From: Clostridia bacterium
GTDB taxonomy: Bacteria; Bacillota; Peptococcia; DRI-13; DTU073
Direction of reading: 5' to 3'
Length of the DNA: 9,369 bases
NCBI GenBank assembly: GCA_028709105.1
Contig: JAQVYD010000046.1
Location: forward strand, 1-9,369
Below are positions 6,428-9,369 of the stretch, in pieces. The position numbers and the translations under genes are program-made. The notes beneath the pieces are model-generated. The model was not told the DNA's origin. It did not search any database and saw only the letters and a list, made by a program, of their open reading frames with translations. How positions within the stretch are numbered: the first letter of the stretch is position 1; each line of letters starts with the position of its first letter.

Positions 6428-6495
6428 GCAGGGAAAATAATAAAAAAGTCGTAATAATGGTATATGATGAGGTGAAGAAGTAGGGAGGGCGGAGG

Positions 6496-7863
6496 ATGAA
6501 GAAATATCGGAAAGAAAAAGATACTTTGGGCGAAGTATTGGTGCCTGCTGAGAAGTTATGGGGAGCACAAACGCAGAGAAGTTGGCAAAATTTTAAAATT
6601 GGTCTGGAAAAAATGCCCGTAGAAATAATTGGGGCACTGGTGTTAATCAAGAAGGCAGCGGCAAGAGCTAATTACGAATTGGGGCTGCTGGCTGAGGAAA
6701 AGCAGCAGGCGATAGAGCAAGCTTGTGAGGAGATTTTAGCGGGGCAGTACGCTGATAACTTCCCGTTGGTTGTTTGGCAGACTGGAAGCGGGACACAGTC
6801 GAATATGAATGTGAATGAGGTCATAACGCGGCGAGCTAATCAGCTTTTAGGAGCAGAGCAGGTTCACCCTAATGACGATGTCAATAAGGGGCAGAGTTCC
6901 AATGATGTTTTCCCTTCAGCCATGCATCTTGCGGCTGTCATCGCTTTAGAGGATCGTCTTGTGCCGGCAATGGCGCAGTTGCAAAAGACGTTTGCGCAAA
7001 AAGGGGAGGAGTACCGGGATCTCCTGAAAATAGGCCGTACTCATTTACAAGATGCGACTCCTTTGACTTTTGGACAGGAGATTAGTGCTTGGGAGCGGAT
7101 GTTAGCAAAGGCGGAGCTGATGATTAAGGAGAGTGTTGTTCATTTAAAGGAATTAGCTTTAGGTGGTACGGCTGTAGGGACGGGGCTGAATACTCATCCA
7201 CAGTTTGCGGAAAAAGCAGTAGCGGAGCTTAATAAACTTACCGGGAAGCAGTTTGTTCCGGCACAGAATAAGTTTCATGCTTTAACGAGTAAAGATGAGC
7301 TTGTCTTTGCGCATGGGGCCTTAAAAGCATTAGCGGCGGATTTAATGAAGATTGCTAATGATTTAAGGTGGTTGGCGAGTGGGCCGCGTTGTGGACTGGG
7401 GGAGTTGACGCTTCCGGCGAATGAACCGGGGAGCTCGATTATGCCCGGTAAGGTTAATCCTACGCAATGTGAGGCTTTAACCATGGTGGTTTGTCAAGTG
7501 CTGGGCAATGATGTAACGATAGGGTTAGCCGCAAGTCAGGGTAATTTTCAGCTCAACGTCTTTATGCCGGTATGTGCTTATAACTTTTTGCAGTCGGTAC
7601 GGCTGTTAACAGATGCCCTGGTTTCTTTTAATCAGCATTGTGCACAGGGGATCAAGCCGAATCGGGAAAAAATGCAAGCCAATCTCACCAACTCTTTGAT
7701 GTTGGTAACAGCTTTAAATCCCTATTTAGGTTATGAAAAGGCTGCGGAAATAGCGCAAACAGCTTATGCGGAAGGGGTTACGCTGCAAGAGGCGGCTTTG
7801 AAATTAAATTTGTTGACGGCAGAAGAATTTGCGCGGTATATGAAGCCGGAGCAGATGGTGTAA
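6496..7863 (+). CDS. fumC: Class II fumarate hydratase (fumarase C)
   Basis: This is the oxygen-stable, iron-free fumarase, which interconverts fumarate and L-malate in the cytoplasm as a homotetramer. At 455 residues it is slightly shorter than the usual 460-467. The fumarase/aspartase superfamily regions are all present: TGSGTQSNMNVNEV (96-109), HPNDDVN with H124, KGQSSNDVFPSAMH, GRTHLQDATP with catalytic H183, and the signature GSSIMPGKVNP (312-322). The signature carries the catalytic serine loop (S313-S314), K319 and N321. The TGSGTQSNMN and THLQDATP variants favour fumarase over aspartase or argininosuccinate lyase. AGGGAGG (6482-6488) precedes the ATG by seven bases. No convincing promoter is visible, although TGGTATATG (6458-6466) could be a weak extended -10. 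The malic enzyme gene follows after 105 bases and may use the malate made here. Many anaerobic Clostridia instead use the Fe-S class I enzyme. Confidence 0.96.
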   Translation: MKKYRKEKDTLGEVLVPAEKLWGAQTQRSWQNFKIGLEKMPVEIIGALVLIKKAAARANYELGLLAEEKQQAIEQACEEILAGQYADNFPLVVWQTGSGTQSNMNVNEVITRRANQLLGAEQVHPNDDVNKGQSSNDVFPSAMHLAAVIALEDRLVPAMAQLQKTFAQKGEEYRDLLKIGRTHLQDATPLTFGQEISAWERMLAKAELMIKESVVHLKELALGGTAVGTGLNTHPQFAEKAVAELNKLTGKQFVPAQNKFHALTSKDELVFAHGALKALAADLMKIANDLRWLASGPRCGLGELTLPANEPGSSIMPGKVNPTQCEALTMVVCQVLGNDVTIGLAASQGNFQLNVFMPVCAYNFLQSVRLLTDALVSFNQHCAQGIKPNREKMQANLTNSLMLVTALNPYLGYEKAAEIAQTAYAEGVTLQEAALKLNLLTAEEFARYMKPEQMV

Positions 7864-7874
7864 CCTAAAGAATA

Positions 7875-7909
7875 ATTCATAATGCACAATTCATAATTCA
7901 TAATGAAAA
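7875..7909 (+). repeat. Short heptanucleotide repeat, ATTCATA units
   Basis: Five consecutive seven-base units read ATTCATA, ATGCACA, ATTCATA, ATTCATA and ATGAAAA, so three are identical and the others are degenerate. The array sits in the fumC-malic enzyme gap, 12 bases after the fumC stop. It does not code for protein. It resembles short tandem heptanucleotide repeats scattered in other bacterial genomes; whether it recurs in this genome cannot be seen here. Confidence 0.6.
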
Positions 7910-7968
7910 GATAAAACAAAAAAGGCTCTTTAAAGCCTGGGTGTAGTTGTGAGAAAGGAGAAAAAATA

Positions 7969-9201
7969 ATGGATTACATGGAAAAAGCTTTGCAGATGCA
8001 TCAAAAATTAAAAGGGAAATTATCTATTCATAGTAAGGTTTCCCTCCAAAGTCAAGAGGAGCTTTCTCTTGCTTATACGCCGGGCGTGGCAGAGCCTTGT
8101 AAGCTTATTGCCCAAGATAAAACTTTAGCTTATGAGTATACGATGAAAGCTAATTTTATTGCTGTTGTTTCTGATGGGACAGCAGTGTTGGGGCTAGGTG
8201 ATATTGGACCAGAAGCAGCCCTGCCGGTAATGGAGGGGAAATGTGTGCTTTTTAAGGAGTTTGGGGGGGTAGATGCAGTTCCCCTATGTATCGGAACTAC
8301 AGATGTAGAGGAGATTGTAGAGTTTGTGGTACGACTGGCCCCTACTTTTGGGGGGATTAATTTAGAGGATATCAGCAGCCCGCGCTGTTTTGCGATTGAA
8401 AGAAAATTGAAGGAAAGATTAGATATTCCCGTCTTTCATGATGACCAGCATGGTACGGCGGTGGTTGTTTTGGCCGCTTTAATTAATGCCGCCAAGGTAG
8501 TAGGTAAAGAGTTTAAAGAGATGGAGGTAGTGGTAAATGGCGCCGGTGCGGCGGGAATAAGCATTGCCCAGCTTTTAAAAGTAGCTGGGATTAAAGATGT
8601 AATTTTATGTAATCGTGGAGGTGCTATTTATCAAGGTTGTCCACAAAAGGTGAATAGCGAACAAGCCCGACTTGCCCCGGAAACCAATCTTCAGCAGAAA
8701 AAAGGACTGTTGGGCGATGTTCTGCAAGGCGCGGATGTGTTTATAGGGGTATCGAGAGCAGGGCTGCTTACTAAAGAGATGGTGCGTCGGATGAAAAAAG
8801 AGCCTATTGTTTTGGCGCTGGCTAATCCGCTCCCGGAGATCTTCCCTGAGGAAGCCTTGGCGGCGGGAGCAAAGGTTGTGGGGACAGGACGATCTGATTA
8901 TCCTAATCAGATTAATAATGTCTTGGCTTTCCCCGGGCTTTTTCGGGGGGCTTTGGATGTCCGGGCTACGGAAATCAATGAGGAGATGAAGTTTGCGGCG
9001 GCTCAGGCCTTAGCAGAGCTGATTACACCGGAGGAACTTACCGCAGATTATCTGCTGCCGCAAGCTTTTGATCTGCGGGTTGGTCCAAGAGTGGCTGCTG
9101 CTGTAGCAGAAGCCGCGGTTAAGTCAGGTGCAGCCCGAAAAAAAGTAAGTTATGAGGAAGAATTAGCCCAAGCGGTAAAGTTAACGAAAAAAAATAAGTA
9201 G
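7969..9201 (+). CDS. NAD(P)-dependent malic enzyme (oxaloacetate-decarboxylating)
   Basis: Malic enzyme oxidatively decarboxylates L-malate to pyruvate and CO2, reducing NAD+ or NADP+. The 410-residue protein is the short bacterial form without a phosphotransacetylase-like tail. Catalytic Y36 is in YTPGVAEPC and K91 in MEGKCVLFKEFGG. Metal ligands are expected at E133-D134 (NLEDI) and D158 (FHDDQHGTA). The Rossmann motif is GAGAAG (191-196), and GRSDYPNQINNVLAFPG lies at 307-323. At the end of the second Rossmann strand the sequence is LCNRGGAIYQG, so N215-R216 stands where many relatives have an Asp. That could favour NADP+, but this is inference. The start ATG has AAAGGAG (7954-7960) eight bases upstream; a second ATG at 7978 is possible. 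It probably works with fumC just upstream to turn fumarate into pyruvate, or it supplies reducing power. No terminator is recognisable after it. Confidence 0.95.
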   Translation: MDYMEKALQMHQKLKGKLSIHSKVSLQSQEELSLAYTPGVAEPCKLIAQDKTLAYEYTMKANFIAVVSDGTAVLGLGDIGPEAALPVMEGKCVLFKEFGGVDAVPLCIGTTDVEEIVEFVVRLAPTFGGINLEDISSPRCFAIERKLKERLDIPVFHDDQHGTAVVVLAALINAAKVVGKEFKEMEVVVNGAGAAGISIAQLLKVAGIKDVILCNRGGAIYQGCPQKVNSEQARLAPETNLQQKKGLLGDVLQGADVFIGVSRAGLLTKEMVRRMKKEPIVLALANPLPEIFPEEALAAGAKVVGTGRSDYPNQINNVLAFPGLFRGALDVRATEINEEMKFAAAQALAELITPEELTADYLLPQAFDLRVGPRVAAAVAEAAVKSGAARKKVSYEEELAQAVKLTKKNK

Positions 9202-9369
9202 TTGGGGTTAGAGGTAGAGTGTTCTAGTGGCTGTCTTCTCTCACATATGATTAATTATACTACAATCGATAATAGACCTGAAAAAGGATCATAGGCTGGG
9301 GGGATTTAGAATCATCACCTAAAGAAGATTTGTTAATAAACGCTGGCAGGCGTCAGACAGTAATTTCTA

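Noticed and set aside
9340..9355. AACGCTGGCAGGCGTC resembles the AACGCTGGC segment near the 5' end of 16S rRNA.
   Set aside because: The match is about ten bases and the flanking 16S sequence is absent on both sides, so it is most likely chance.

Overview
The window looks like an ordinary, origin-proximal housekeeping stretch from a spore-forming Firmicute, most likely of the Clostridia. Four things point there. The order trmN6 - rsmI - (abrB, opposite strand) - metG - tatD - rsmA follows the Bacillus subtilis yabB-yabC-abrB-metS-yabD-ksgA locus. AbrB has the clostridial form with a Cys4 tail. The abrB leader carries a perfect Spo0A box. A SleB-type cell-wall hydrolase is also present. Shine-Dalgarno sites are strong (AGGAGG, AAAGGAG) and the intergenic DNA is AT-rich. 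The genus cannot be decided from this sequence.

Layout. Bases 1-1411 hold the 3' part of a TrmN6-type tRNA methyltransferase overlapping rsmI. This run ends in a strong 14-bp hairpin that can also terminate the convergent abrB gene (1783-1538, minus strand). A very AT-rich spacer separates the divergent abrB and metG promoters, and both promoters have 17-bp spacers. From the metG promoter, an apparent operon metG-tatD-rsmA (2007-5536) runs to a terminator near 5583-5626. It covers methionyl-tRNA charging, a TatD nuclease and 16S rRNA A1518/A1519 dimethylation. The rnmV and yabE genes that sit between tatD and rsmA in Bacillus are missing here, and tatD and rsmA overlap directly.

Beyond rsmA the Bacillus synteny ends. 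Next come a secreted LysM-SleB hydrolase (5733-6341) with its own terminator, a class II fumarase (6496-7863) and a malic enzyme (7969-9201). The last two could convert fumarate to malate and then to pyruvate with CO2 and NAD(P)H. The gap between them holds a small heptanucleotide repeat. The final 168 bases contain nothing I can identify.

I see no CRISPR array, transposon, phage gene, defence system or RNA gene, and no clear novel system. The most informative signals are regulatory: the tandem Spo0A-type boxes in the abrB leader, the AT-rich divergent promoter region and the gene loss between tatD and rsmA. Smaller points are the fumarase/malic enzyme pairing, a possible coenzyme-site substitution in the malic enzyme and a Thr-to-Met change in a conserved RsmI loop.
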